Origin: Bacillus sp. AFS037270
GTDB taxonomy: Bacteria; Bacillota; Bacilli; Bacillales_B; DSM-18226
Direction: 5' to 3'
Assembly: GCF_002585305.1 (NCBI RefSeq)
Contig: NZ_NUNF01000034.1
Coordinates: forward strand, 1-64,000
Length of the DNA stretch: 64,000 nucleotides
Part shown: positions 43,340-52,160 of the stretch, one piece after another
How the letters are laid out: every line of letters begins with the position of its first letter
How positions within the stretch are numbered: position 1 is the stretch's first letter
Translations under genes and position numbers: made by a program
Notes under the pieces: generated by a model
What the model saw: only the letters and a program-made list of their open reading frames with translations
The model's database searches: none
Told to the model about the DNA's origin: nothing

Positions 43340-44620
43340 TTAAGACTTCACTTCCTGCCCATCCTTTTTAAATTGGTCTTTCATTGGAAAGGCCTCCTGC
43401 CAGGACTTTTCATTGCTGTCGTATAGTCCGGCACTGTACAGATTTTTCAAGGAATCATTATCCAGAGCAAATGGCTTCTTGCCTTCCTGGAAAGCATTCA
43501 CCTGCTGAAGCAGCAAGCGGCGCATATGAATGACAGGCAGATCGCTTGTTCCAAGATGCTCTTTAGAGCGGTCTACAATCGCTCCCATTGTTTCGGTTGC
43601 CGCATGGTCTTGGTTAGCGATACCGCGGATTCCGGTGAAATTGCCTGTGATTTGCAGCTCACGGTCTTGCTCATATTCATTTTCCAAATTCATTTGTTTT
43701 CTGAAATGTTCATCCAGCTTCAAGCCGCGGCGGTCATGATTGGCCTGGACATCAATCGGGTGGGTATGGGAAAACTGGACGTCCCAAGACCATGTGCTGT
43801 AGTCATCCCTTGGAATGAATGCATGCCACATGCCGTCCTCACCTTCAAAACGAGGTGGGTACGTATAGAATGGCATGATATAGTGGATTTCCATAAAGGC
43901 ATTATCTTTTTCGTTGCCGATTCCTACTGCCACACAGCGCTTTCCATAATTTGTATCCTCGACATCCTGATCAACCGGAGGGTTTTTCACAAGCGGATGG
44001 TTAGGGTCAATTCCTAAATCGGTACTTAAAATGCCATCTCCTACCTCCTGTTTGCCATGTGCTTTGTGTAGAAACGCCGCATGTACATAATCGAGATCAT
44101 TTTCCATTACCTGTGCATAGTTACATTCCTGCCATACCCGCTCGGACATCATATAATCATCCGGCAGCCCCATCCAATAGAACTCAGGGAATTCCGGCTG
44201 CTCTTCCTCCGGACCCATGTACGTCCAAATCATGCCTTTTACCTCTTTCACCGGATAGCTTTTAATCTTGATTTTCTTTCTAAACTTTGGATCGCCCTTT
44301 TCGGATGGAATGTCAGTACATTCACCCTTCGTATTAAACTTCCAGCCATGGTACATACAGGTGAGTCCGCAGCCGTCATTAATCCCAAAATATAGTGAAG
44401 TCCCTCTGTGCGGGCAGGCCTCCTCCATCAAGCCGACCTTTCCTTCTGTATCACGGAAAGCGATTAAATCTTCCCCAAGCAGTCTCACACGCTGCGGTTT
44501 TCCATCAGGTTTTATTTCATCTGACTTTAACGCTGGAATCCAATAGCGGCGGAATAATTCACCCATTGGTGTGCTAGGGCCTGTACGTGTTAATAAATGA
44601 TTATCTTGTTTTGATAGCAT
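43340..44620 (-). CDS. Rieske oxygenase, phthalate 4,5-dioxygenase-type alpha subunit
   Basis: 426 residues. Rieske ligands are in CPHRGTSLYFG and CMYHGWKFN; the mononuclear iron site is in ENDLDYVHAAFLHK. The C-terminal block IMDRSKEHLG-type (here IVDRSKEHLGTSDLPVIHMR) is typical of the homotrimeric class IA/phthalate-dioxygenase family, which needs no beta subunit and often demethylates, hydroxylates or dihydroxylates aromatic acids. AGGAGG lies before the ATG. The partner reductase (a ferredoxin-flavin protein in known systems) is not seen. The upstream region carries the 27-bp motif shared with the regulator/thiolase promoter region. Confidence 0.88.
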   Translation of the reverse strand: MLSKQDNHLLTRTGPSTPMGELFRRYWIPALKSDEIKPDGKPQRVRLLGEDLIAFRDTEGKVGLMEEACPHRGTSLYFGINDGCGLTCMYHGWKFNTKGECTDIPSEKGDPKFRKKIKIKSYPVKEVKGMIWTYMGPEEEQPEFPEFYWMGLPDDYMMSERVWQECNYAQVMENDLDYVHAAFLHKAHGKQEVGDGILSTDLGIDPNHPLVKNPPVDQDVEDTNYGKRCVAVGIGNEKDNAFMEIHYIMPFYTYPPRFEGEDGMWHAFIPRDDYSTWSWDVQFSHTHPIDVQANHDRRGLKLDEHFRKQMNLENEYEQDRELQITGNFTGIRGIANQDHAATETMGAIVDRSKEHLGTSDLPVIHMRRLLLQQVNAFQEGKKPFALDNDSLKNLYSAGLYDSNEKSWQEAFPMKDQFKKDGQEVKS

Positions 44621-44937
44621 GTGTAAATACCTCCTAATTTACCGAGAATATTATCTGAAAATTTAAAATTTATAATTATATACTAGTGAAATAAATGATT
44701 GTATTCAATGTATGAATCGGTTCGAAATTTTTTCATTTATACAACCGAAACATACAGTAGCTATTTCCCATAAATTTTTAAAAGACAATAGATTCACAAG
44801 CCTTACTGAAAAATAATAGAATCTATTTTTTTATGATTACTTACCATAAGTACTCATCGATGGGCTGTTTTTGTTCTTTTACTTGTTGTTCACAACCAAA
44901 TCAAAAAGTCTTTCATTCCTCACTTGTAAAAAAAGAA
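44621..44937. other. Promoter region of the Rieske gene
   Basis: Contains GAATATTATCTGAAAATTT (44643-44661), which recalls the GAATATTATCT block in the operon-head repeats, and the motif at 44732-44758. No coding frame was supported. Confidence 0.4.
44732..44758. promoter_or_regulatory. 27-bp motif shared with 52309-52335
   Basis: TTCATTTATACA then ACCGAAACATACAGT. It agrees at 23 of 27 positions with the copy at 52309, in the same orientation, and lies 112 bases before the Rieske gene start. It is a candidate binding site of the activator encoded at 52411. Confidence 0.55.
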
Positions 44938-45120
44938 ATGGGGACGAGTACTATTACTTCCTATGAAGCAATAATACTCGTCCCCATGAACCTTATAAAG
45001 AAGACTTCCATCAGTGGGGTTTTCCTTCATCCCCTCTGATGGTTAGTCGCACTTATCGGACCTTTACGGCAGTTGGATCTCCCACTAGCATCTTATTGAA
45101 CCACCAGAATCTTCAGGTGG
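44938..45120 (-). terminator. Array of three strong hairpins after the dipeptidase gene
   Basis: Three perfect stems: CCACC/GGTGG with inner GAA/TTC (45101-45120), CCATCAG-T-GGGG with CCCC-T-CTGATGG (45008-45042), and a 13-bp stem ATGGGGACGAGTA with TACTCGTCCCCAT (44938-44987). The last is followed on the minus strand by a T-rich tract. It terminates the minus-strand operon, but the size and GC content suggest a structured RNA or a dispersed Bacillus element in addition. Confidence 0.55.
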
Positions 45121-45135
45121 GAATCTTAATGCCCG

Positions 45136-46377
45136 TTAAGAGTGGGATAATATATCCTCTAATACCCTTAGAGCATTCCCTCCAATAATCTTTTGAATAT
45201 CTTGAAATGTATAGTCATGTTTTATCATCCATCGGATCATATTCTTCGTTGCTTCAGTCGGATTTTCCAACCCTTTTACATAGGAGGACTCTTGAAATTG
45301 TTCTCCATGCGATTCACTAAGGGATAACATGTCATCAAATGCGTGCTGCAAACCTACATGATCGCCAAAAAATGTATCAGGGCCGAGGCCTACATGGTCA
45401 ATTCCAACTAGATCAATTAAATACTCCAAATGCTCCATGACAGATTCAATCGTATGCTGGTTTGGATTTTTGGATGAAAGAGTGGTATTCGGTGCTGCAC
45501 AAACCCCGATGATGCCACCCTTCTCAGCACAAGCCTTTATTACCTCATCCGATTTCATTCTTGGGGAGTTCCAAACAGCACGTGCTCCTGCATGTGTAAT
45601 AAAAACGGGGTCTTCACTTGCCTCAATGACTTCCAAACTCGTCAAGTCACCACAATGTGAGATATCAATGACCATCCCCACCAGATTCATTCTTTCAACA
45701 ACCTTGTGGCCGAATTTCGTTAACCCGCTGTCATTTTTCTCGATTAAACCGGATCCTAATGTATTGGCTTCATTATAGGTAATGCCCATGCATCGAATCC
45801 CTAGTCCATATAAAACATCTACACGGTCCACTTCATTTTCTAATATACTTGCTGCCTCTAATGAAGGCAGAATCGCAATGCGGTCAGTTTTTTTTGCATC
45901 CAGTAAATCCTGATAATTTTTTGCAAGATAAGCGGTAGTTTGTTTCGCCATATCACAATAACGAATACCTAATGTTAAAATCACATCATCCCATTTTAGC
46001 CCATTCGTAGAAGTCAAAATCGAGATTCCATCCATAAAATTTTCAAATATAACGTCCACGCCAGATAAGGCCAGCCCTTCATAGTCAAATGCAGTGTGAA
46101 GCTGCCGGCAATAAGGAATAATATCCTCTTGTTTTTTTGGTACTACAAAACCGTGATCTCTAAGAGATACAATAGGGTAATATTTTAATAAGGTTTCAAA
46201 AATCCTTTCCTGATCTTCTCTAAGCTTGATTTCAACTGTCTGCCGATATTTTTCTGACTGCGGCAGCTGAAATGGCTTATAATGTTTTCCTGGAGTTAAG
46301 TATTGAAAGGATTGATAGCCGTCATAGTTCTTTACGATCCTGCTTTTCACTTCATTTTTTTGCGGCGTCATAACCAT
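45136..46377 (-). CDS. Membrane dipeptidase-type peptidase (M19 family)
   Basis: 413 residues, TIM-barrel zinc peptidase of the renal dipeptidase family. Family blocks are VIDISHCGDLTSLEVIE with FITHAGARAVW, GGIIGVCAAP and VGIDHVGLGPDTFFGDH near the C-terminus. The classical N-terminal H-x-D zinc motif is not obvious (the region reads LRDHGFVVPK), so the metal site may be altered. AGGAGG precedes the ATG. The membrane protein gene lies 28 bases upstream. A role in cleaving an amide or dipeptide conjugate of the aromatic substrate is a guess. Confidence 0.75.
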   Translation of the reverse strand: MVMTPQKNEVKSRIVKNYDGYQSFQYLTPGKHYKPFQLPQSEKYRQTVEIKLREDQERIFETLLKYYPIVSLRDHGFVVPKKQEDIIPYCRQLHTAFDYEGLALSGVDVIFENFMDGISILTSTNGLKWDDVILTLGIRYCDMAKQTTAYLAKNYQDLLDAKKTDRIAILPSLEAASILENEVDRVDVLYGLGIRCMGITYNEANTLGSGLIEKNDSGLTKFGHKVVERMNLVGMVIDISHCGDLTSLEVIEASEDPVFITHAGARAVWNSPRMKSDEVIKACAEKGGIIGVCAAPNTTLSSKNPNQHTIESVMEHLEYLIDLVGIDHVGLGPDTFFGDHVGLQHAFDDMLSLSESHGEQFQESSYVKGLENPTEATKNMIRWMIKHDYTFQDIQKIIGGNALRVLEDILSHS

Positions 46378-46405
46378 TTTTCTACCTCCTAAAATGTTTC
46401 ATAGT

Positions 46406-47782
46406 TTACAAGAGAAAATAGCCGATCGATATACCAATGGCTCCGAAAAGTAAGCAAAACGGCAAGTTATTTAACGTAATCCGGTATGGATTTTGCTGGG
46501 TTGCCACGGAAGTCATGGTAACTGTTACCCCGTAAGCTCCGACTGTTGCAGTAGCCAGTGCACTAGTAATCATCACGATACCAATACTAAGTGGATTTAC
46601 CATCCCGTATAAAGGCTGGATCACTTTAAATAAAACACCAATCGTGGCGATCGCATGTACACCGATTAATCCCCCCAGTAAAAAAACAACCTGAATAAAA
46701 ATTAAGATCACAATGGGATACTCACTAAAGGCAAGAAACGGCTGTTTGATAACATCTTGAAAGGAAGTCCCGTTTAAACTGTTGGAAAAGAGCGAAAGGG
46801 AAAGAAACAAGACAACAAAATTCTGCATTTTGTTGGTGCGTTCCCGCCAAGTCTTCCAACCAATCACCTTATAACTTTTCCATCTTTTTATAAAAATGGC
46901 CCAGCATAGAGAAAACACCGGAATCACAAGTGCAACTGATAAAATAAAACTTAGTTGTAACAAACTCCCGGTCAGAATAACAACGATTAAAAAAATGGCT
47001 AAAGCCATTACTAGTTTGATGATTTGAACCGTAATTTTTTTGAAATCAATCTTCTGGTTTACACATTTATCGTGTTCAACGTTTATCGACCGAAAACTTT
47101 TTTTCCCGATGATCCAATCAAGGGAAATCACAATAATGGAACAGAGTAACAGCCATGGCAATAGGGATAAATAACTGATACCTGTTGAATCTACTGTAAT
47201 GGCCACAATAATCTCCGTCGGGCTCCAGATTAATGCTAGAGCCAGCGCTCTTAGGGTGGTTTTACTAATAAAGATTTTCCTTGTTTTTTGCGGGATATTT
47301 TGTAAACTTGATTGTAATACCTCCTGCGATAATGTTAAGGCCGATATATTAATAAACCCTGTTAATAGATAGGTCGTAATCGAACTCCTAACATATAGAT
47401 TTCCTAAATTATCTACTTTTCCTTTCATTAATTCATTTAGTCTTCGGTCAAATCTACCGGCATGGACAACACTGGTCATAAGAGGAAGAACCGTCAACAA
47501 AGCCAGCAATGACATGTTTGAAGACATATATAGAGGCAGAAGTACAATAGATAATCCCGCATTCATTAAAAATAGCAGACCCGTAAAACTAAAAATGATA
47601 CATAAAATTTTAAATAATTTACTTGCTCCTTTGAAAGAGATAAATACGAGAATAATAGCCATTACTCCAATGAAGTATCGGATGATTTCATTCGGCAAAA
47701 AAGCCGTAAATATGTTAAACGAAAAAGTAAGTGTATATAGGATATACAAATGACTATTCACCCAGGAAGAAAATGTACGCAT
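46406..47782 (-). CDS. Polytopic membrane protein, probable transporter
   Basis: 458 residues with roughly 11-12 hydrophobic segments and a basic loop around residues 110-125 (GRFDRRLNELMKGK) and 165-175. The composition and the two-half layout suggest a secondary transporter of the ion-transporter superfamily, but I do not recognise a family motif. It is followed by the M19 peptidase gene after 28 bases, so the pair may import and cleave a conjugate. A perfect 14-bp inverted repeat lies upstream. Confidence 0.6.
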   Translation of the reverse strand: MRTFSSWVNSHLYILYTLTFSFNIFTAFLPNEIIRYFIGVMAIILVFISFKGASKLFKILCIIFSFTGLLFLMNAGLSIVLLPLYMSSNMSLLALLTVLPLMTSVVHAGRFDRRLNELMKGKVDNLGNLYVRSSITTYLLTGFINISALTLSQEVLQSSLQNIPQKTRKIFISKTTLRALALALIWSPTEIIVAITVDSTGISYLSLLPWLLLCSIIVISLDWIIGKKSFRSINVEHDKCVNQKIDFKKITVQIIKLVMALAIFLIVVILTGSLLQLSFILSVALVIPVFSLCWAIFIKRWKSYKVIGWKTWRERTNKMQNFVVLFLSLSLFSNSLNGTSFQDVIKQPFLAFSEYPIVILIFIQVVFLLGGLIGVHAIATIGVLFKVIQPLYGMVNPLSIGIVMITSALATATVGAYGVTVTMTSVATQQNPYRITLNNLPFCLLFGAIGISIGYFLL

Positions 47783-47866
47783 GATTGTTACTCCTTTATT
47801 TACAACACATCACTACCGACAAAACATGTAGTTTAACAAACAAAAAACGGATTTTTTCTATATATT

Positions 47867-47902
47867 AGTTAATGAGTTGACTCTTAAATCAACTCATTAA
47901 CT
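47867..47902. repeat. Perfect 14-bp inverted repeat between CoA-transferase and membrane protein genes
   Basis: AGTTAATGAGTTGA (47867-47880) and TCAACTCATTAACT (47889-47902) around CTCTTAAA. No T run follows on the minus strand. It may be an operator for the downstream pair or a weak terminator splitting the cluster. Confidence 0.5.
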
Positions 47903-47965
47903 GAATAGGAATAATCCCTCTAACATGATTTAACAGTCCTATCACATAAATAAAACTTCCATGTG

Positions 47966-49174
47966 CTAGTTAGTAAGATTCGTTTTTAAATTTGATAGCA
48001 ATTCTTCATTATGTTCCCCTACTAATGGAGGTCGTGTGATACTCCCGGGAGTCTCATGAAATTTATATGGCGGACCCGGATAGGTAAACCATTCGTTTAC
48101 TTCAGGATGATAAACGGATTCAAAGACCTGTCGATCTTCAGCTAAATGTTGATCATGAATCATATCTTCCGGTGCGCGAACCGGTGCCCAAGGAAGGCCG
48201 ATGCTCTGCGCAGTATGATAAATATAGTCTGATTCAAATTGAATACAAAAACGCTCTAATACATCTGTTACATGCTCCATTCTTTCAGCACGGAACCGAT
48301 CATTTACATATCTTTCGTCTCCCAAATCCTCCTCAAGCTGATTCGATGACAGCCAAGAAACCAAGCTTTTCCATCTCTTTACATCCAAATAAGTATTTAA
48401 AACGAGAATATATTTTCCATCCTTACATTTGAGATTCCAGCGTACAGAACGATTTGGCAGGGCATGCCGGCCTGTTTGGCGGATGACATGTTCCTTTTGA
48501 TAAATCCAATATGGCAGGGACATTTCAGTAGAGACTGTCACGCAGTCATGTACAGCTATATCAATAAATTGACCTTTATTTTTAAAATCACGATATAACA
48601 AGGCACTTACAATCCCCATCGCGGCAAAATATCCTGCAAGATGGTAGGATTGTCCACCGGTTGGGGCTATAGGAGGAGCATCAGGTACATCATCATACCC
48701 GGTGACAGCCATTATACCGCCGAGAGCTAATTGGACAATGTCAGATGATTGGTATTGACTCCATGGCCCTTCCTGGCCAAAAGGGGTAACAGAGCAATAT
48801 ACCAGTTTTGGAAATTCTTTTGATAAGGTATGATAATCCAAGCCCCATTCTTTCATCTGACCTGGTTTATTGCCTTCAAGAATTACATCTGTCTGAGTTA
48901 GTAACCGGACAATTGTTTCCTGCCCTTCCTTTGTCGTGATATCTAGGGTAATCGACTTTTTGGATGTATTGTAATTCCAGAAATACAGGCTTCCATTTTT
49001 ATCAGGAATATCCTTGTAAAATGGGCATATCTTTCTTGAGGGCACACCCTCCTTCGGTTCCACCTTGATCACTTCTGCTCCCATATCTGCCAACAGCTTT
49101 CCGGCAAATTGAGTGAATTGATCTCCTATCTCAAGTATCCTTATTCCTTTTAAAGCTGCCTTCTCCACCATCAT
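47966..49174 (-). CDS. Class III CoA-transferase (CaiB/BaiF family), Asp-containing subunit
   Basis: 402 residues. The family start RILEIGDQFTQFAGKLLADM and GAEVIKVEP, the LDITTKEG segment and the GQFIDIAVHDCVTV block are clear. The Asp in VHDC falls where formyl-CoA transferase has its catalytic Asp. It transfers CoA between carboxylic acids. GGAGG precedes two adjacent ATG codons. Its neighbour upstream is a second family member with Glu at this position, so the two probably form a heteromer as in the benzylsuccinate CoA-transferase BbsEF. Confidence 0.85.
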   Translation of the reverse strand: MMVEKAALKGIRILEIGDQFTQFAGKLLADMGAEVIKVEPKEGVPSRKICPFYKDIPDKNGSLYFWNYNTSKKSITLDITTKEGQETIVRLLTQTDVILEGNKPGQMKEWGLDYHTLSKEFPKLVYCSVTPFGQEGPWSQYQSSDIVQLALGGIMAVTGYDDVPDAPPIAPTGGQSYHLAGYFAAMGIVSALLYRDFKNKGQFIDIAVHDCVTVSTEMSLPYWIYQKEHVIRQTGRHALPNRSVRWNLKCKDGKYILVLNTYLDVKRWKSLVSWLSSNQLEEDLGDERYVNDRFRAERMEHVTDVLERFCIQFESDYIYHTAQSIGLPWAPVRAPEDMIHDQHLAEDRQVFESVYHPEVNEWFTYPGPPYKFHETPGSITRPPLVGEHNEELLSNLKTNLTN

Positions 49175-49187
49175 TTCCTCCTTCCTT

Positions 49188-50504
49188 TTACCATAATGGC
49201 CTTACTGCTTTAAACGAATCCTTTGACATATCCAATGGCCAAAAGACGCCATGATCATGCATCAGTTCTATTTCCTGATCTGAAAAATGCAGGATTTCTT
49301 TTAACACATAATCATTGTCTTCTCCCATTAATGGAGCAGATTTATGAATATAAGGAGAGGATTCGGACATTTTAATCGGAATACCTTCTACTAATCTTTC
49401 ACCTAAAAGTGGATGGTTAATAGGTTCAAACAGGCCTCTAAACTGTAATTGAGCGTCCGTTTCAATGATATCTTCATTTTGTTGAACCGCGGCGGCAACC
49501 AGGTCATATTTCTGTAATTTCTCCATGATTTCATATTTCGTAAACCTGCTTGTATACTCTTCAATAAACTGATCTAACTCATCCTGATGTTGAATACGCC
49601 CATTGAGGTCTGCAAATCTCTCATCATTCACCCATTCCGGCTGACCGATTGCCGCTTTAAATCTTTCCCATTCATTGTTATCGTAAATGGCGATCACACA
49701 ATAATCATTCGCGTCATCACCCGAACAACGGTAAGTGTTTTGCGGACAAGCAGCAGGTCCTCTAAAGTCGATTTTGTTAAAATCAGCTGAAAGGACAGAA
49801 CGATTACCGGTTGGATGTGAGGAACGGCAATTAACAAAATAATTTAATAAATTGGTACCAACCAAAGGCAATGCGGTTTCTACTTGAGAGATATCAATAT
49901 ATTGACCTTCCCCTGTTCGTTTTTTATGGAACAATGCCGTTAAGACGGAATAGGCACCTGTATATCCGGCAACAATATCCAAAATCGAATAGCCCCAGCC
50001 GCTTGGATGTGTATCAGGCAAGCCGGAGATATAAGTCATGCCGGATAGAGCGGCAGCTGTCGGACCCCATGTCCCATAATTTTTTTGTCTTCCGGTATGG
50101 CCTAATCCGGAAATACTCATATAAATAATTCCTTCATTTATTTCTTTCAAAGAGTCATAATCCAATCCCCATTTTTCAAAAACGCCAGCACTAAAGTTCT
50201 CTGTAATAACATCTGACTTTCGAATTAAATCTTTCACAATATTCATGCCTTCAGCGGATTTGATATTAATGGTAAAGCTTCTTTTTCCAACATTTAAACT
50301 GTTAAAAAACGCACCGTTATCCAAGCCAGGTTCATCCTCCTTGGCATACATGGAAAACCGCATCATATCAGGTGTCTTTGGCCATTCTACCTTAATGACC
50401 TCTGCCCCCATGGCTGCTAGAATTCTCGTTGTCGTCGAACCGGAAACACTCCAGGTAAAATCAAGAACTCTGATACCAGTTAAGAGATCCTGTTGGATGT
50501 TCAT
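49188..50504 (-). CDS. Class III CoA-transferase (CaiB/BaiF family), second subunit
   Basis: 438 residues. Blocks RVLDFTWSVSGSTTTRILAA, GAEVIKVEWPKTPDMMRF and GQYIDISQVETALPL identify the family. At the catalytic position VET has Glu in place of Asp, suggesting a non-catalytic partner of the subunit encoded just downstream (13 bases). GAGGG lies before the ATG at 50504. The DUF35 gene ends one base before this start. Together with the thiolase-fold gene this resembles the bbsABEF set for toluene-derived acyl-CoA degradation. Confidence 0.82.
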   Translation of the reverse strand: MNIQQDLLTGIRVLDFTWSVSGSTTTRILAAMGAEVIKVEWPKTPDMMRFSMYAKEDEPGLDNGAFFNSLNVGKRSFTINIKSAEGMNIVKDLIRKSDVITENFSAGVFEKWGLDYDSLKEINEGIIYMSISGLGHTGRQKNYGTWGPTAAALSGMTYISGLPDTHPSGWGYSILDIVAGYTGAYSVLTALFHKKRTGEGQYIDISQVETALPLVGTNLLNYFVNCRSSHPTGNRSVLSADFNKIDFRGPAACPQNTYRCSGDDANDYCVIAIYDNNEWERFKAAIGQPEWVNDERFADLNGRIQHQDELDQFIEEYTSRFTKYEIMEKLQKYDLVAAAVQQNEDIIETDAQLQFRGLFEPINHPLLGERLVEGIPIKMSESSPYIHKSAPLMGEDNDYVLKEILHFSDQEIELMHDHGVFWPLDMSKDSFKAVRPLW

Positions 50505-50505
50505 G

Positions 50506-50958
50506 TTAATTCCCTCCATTCACAGGCTTCCATTGAACCAACGTCACTTCATCATCCACTTTTTCAAACACCGCTTCCATTTCCATACCTATTTTTACTT
50601 TTGTAGGGTCCATTCCAACGGTATTGCCAAGAAATCTGACTCCGTCTCCTACATCCACTACAACAAGAGCATATGGAACCTGATCATTAAAATATGGATA
50701 AAAGGATCGATGAACAATATTAAACGTGTAAATAACCCCTCTTGTCCCTACCTCAACCCACCTTACCTCAGCGCCAGGTTCATGCGGCGATAAAAATCTC
50801 GGCGGCCATATTTTCTTTTCGGTAGCGGTACATTCCTGTACAAATAACTTTCCTTCTTTTGTTCCTTCCCAAAAAGGTTTATATAAATTCCAATCACGTG
50901 ACCAATCAGAATCTCTATTTGGTAATGGTCTAATAATCTGCATTTCTACTTGATTCAT
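50506..50958 (-). CDS. DUF35 / OB-fold protein (thiolase partner)
   Basis: 150 residues. An N-terminal helix is followed by a rubredoxin-like region that has lost most of its cysteines (VQECTATEKKIWPPRFLSPH keeps only one). The OB-fold follows (VEVGTRGVIYTFNIVH, PYALVVVDVGDGVRFLGNTV, and VEFEKVDDEVTL-like VFEKVDDEVTLVQW). DUF35 proteins are obligate partners of thiolase-like enzymes such as Ltp2 or BbsB, bridging the acyl-CoA into the active site. The gene lies 23 bases after the thiolase-fold gene. Confidence 0.82.
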   Translation of the reverse strand: MNQVEMQIIRPLPNRDSDWSRDWNLYKPFWEGTKEGKLFVQECTATEKKIWPPRFLSPHEPGAEVRWVEVGTRGVIYTFNIVHRSFYPYFNDQVPYALVVVDVGDGVRFLGNTVGMDPTKVKIGMEMEAVFEKVDDEVTLVQWKPVNGGN

Positions 50959-50981
50959 ATGACAACCCCTCTTTCAAAAAA

Positions 50982-52160
50982 TTAATTGTGTAAAATGGCA
51001 ATGGATCCGTCACCCATATCGCCATATCCTGTCACTAACCCTATTTTTGCATCCTGTACCTGTGCAGCTCCTGCTTCGCCTCGTAACTGATGGACCGCTT
51101 CTACCACATGATTAATTCCGACAATATGTGCCTGTGATAATAAGCCGCCATGTGTATTAATCGGCAATTGTCCGCCATACGTAATTCGTCCATTTTTGAC
51201 AAACTCAGGCGCTTCTCCTCTTTCACAAAAGCCCATTTCTTCAATTTGTCGTAAGACGATAAACGTAAAGCAGTCATAGATTTCAGCAAAATCGATCTCA
51301 TCTCTTGAGATTCCGGCCATTTCAAAAGCTCTTGGTGCTGCATATTTAATTCCCATATCCAAAATGTCAGGACGCGTTGGCATATCATCAGGCTGATTCG
51401 GATGACCTTCTGCTATGCCGGCAATATATATTGGCTTTTTGAAACGGTGGGCATTGCGTTTAGATGTGACAATGACAGCGCCAGCACCATCTACCTCTAA
51501 AGAACAATCGAATAATCGGAAAGGAGTAACCAGCATCGGGGAGTTTTGATAGTCTTCCTCTGTCATCACTCTCCCTTTCATATAGGCTTTACTGTTATTA
51601 TGAGCATGCTCCCGGCACGTCATGGCCACAATTTGCATGCCGATTGGGTCTGGATTATATTGGTAAAACCAGCGGTTCGCATGAAGAGAGAAATACTGCA
51701 TCGGAACCATTAATCCATATGGGTATTCCATATTATCCCGATACTCTGGATTTGGCATAATTGTATTATTAAAGTCTAGTATTCTCGGATCCGTTCCTCC
51801 TAATCTCGGTCCAGAAAATCCTTTTTGCCCTGTAGTGACAACCACATATTCTGCTACACCATGTTCTACAGCAAGAGCAGCCTGCTGAATCGCGGCAATC
51901 GCACTGGCTCCTCCCATTTCACTTCTGCCGCTGAACTTAAGTTCTTTTATTCCTAAACCTGCAACCAAATCTTCACAGCGGACATTATATCTCCATGGAT
52001 TAATGACACCATCAATCTCAGAAGGATGAATCCCGGCATCTTGACAAGCGTTCACCGCTGCTTCCGTTAATAATTGTGTTAATGACTTATCTGTACCCCT
52101 TACAAAGTTTGTTTCACCTACTCCGACAATGCACACTTGATCACTTAATAAACGTCTCAT
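50982..52160 (-). CDS. Thiolase-fold protein (SCP-x/Ltp type), probable aldolase or thiolase
   Basis: 392 residues starting VCIVGVGETNF. The typical thiolase core with DGVINPWRYN, AALAVEHGVAEYVVVTTG and a late NTHGGLLSQAHIVGINHVVE (HxxG-like) is present. The usual nucleophilic Cys region reads SEMGGASAIAA, with no Cys, and the final CxG motif is replaced by GYGDMGDG. Loss of both Cys residues is a feature of Ltp2-type retro-aldolases that work with a DUF35 partner, and such a partner is encoded next door. A CoA-thioester side-chain cleavage role is therefore favoured over Claisen thiolysis, as inference. Confidence 0.8.
   Translation of the reverse strand: MRRLLSDQVCIVGVGETNFVRGTDKSLTQLLTEAAVNACQDAGIHPSEIDGVINPWRYNVRCEDLVAGLGIKELKFSGRSEMGGASAIAAIQQAALAVEHGVAEYVVVTTGQKGFSGPRLGGTDPRILDFNNTIMPNPEYRDNMEYPYGLMVPMQYFSLHANRWFYQYNPDPIGMQIVAMTCREHAHNNSKAYMKGRVMTEEDYQNSPMLVTPFRLFDCSLEVDGAGAVIVTSKRNAHRFKKPIYIAGIAEGHPNQPDDMPTRPDILDMGIKYAAPRAFEMAGISRDEIDFAEIYDCFTFIVLRQIEEMGFCERGEAPEFVKNGRITYGGQLPINTHGGLLSQAHIVGINHVVEAVHQLRGEAGAAQVQDAKIGLVTGYGDMGDGSIAILHN

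Noticed and set aside
43526..44017. 163-codon plus-strand frame inside the Rieske gene
   Set aside because: Antisense shadow of a gene with complete Rieske and iron-binding motifs.
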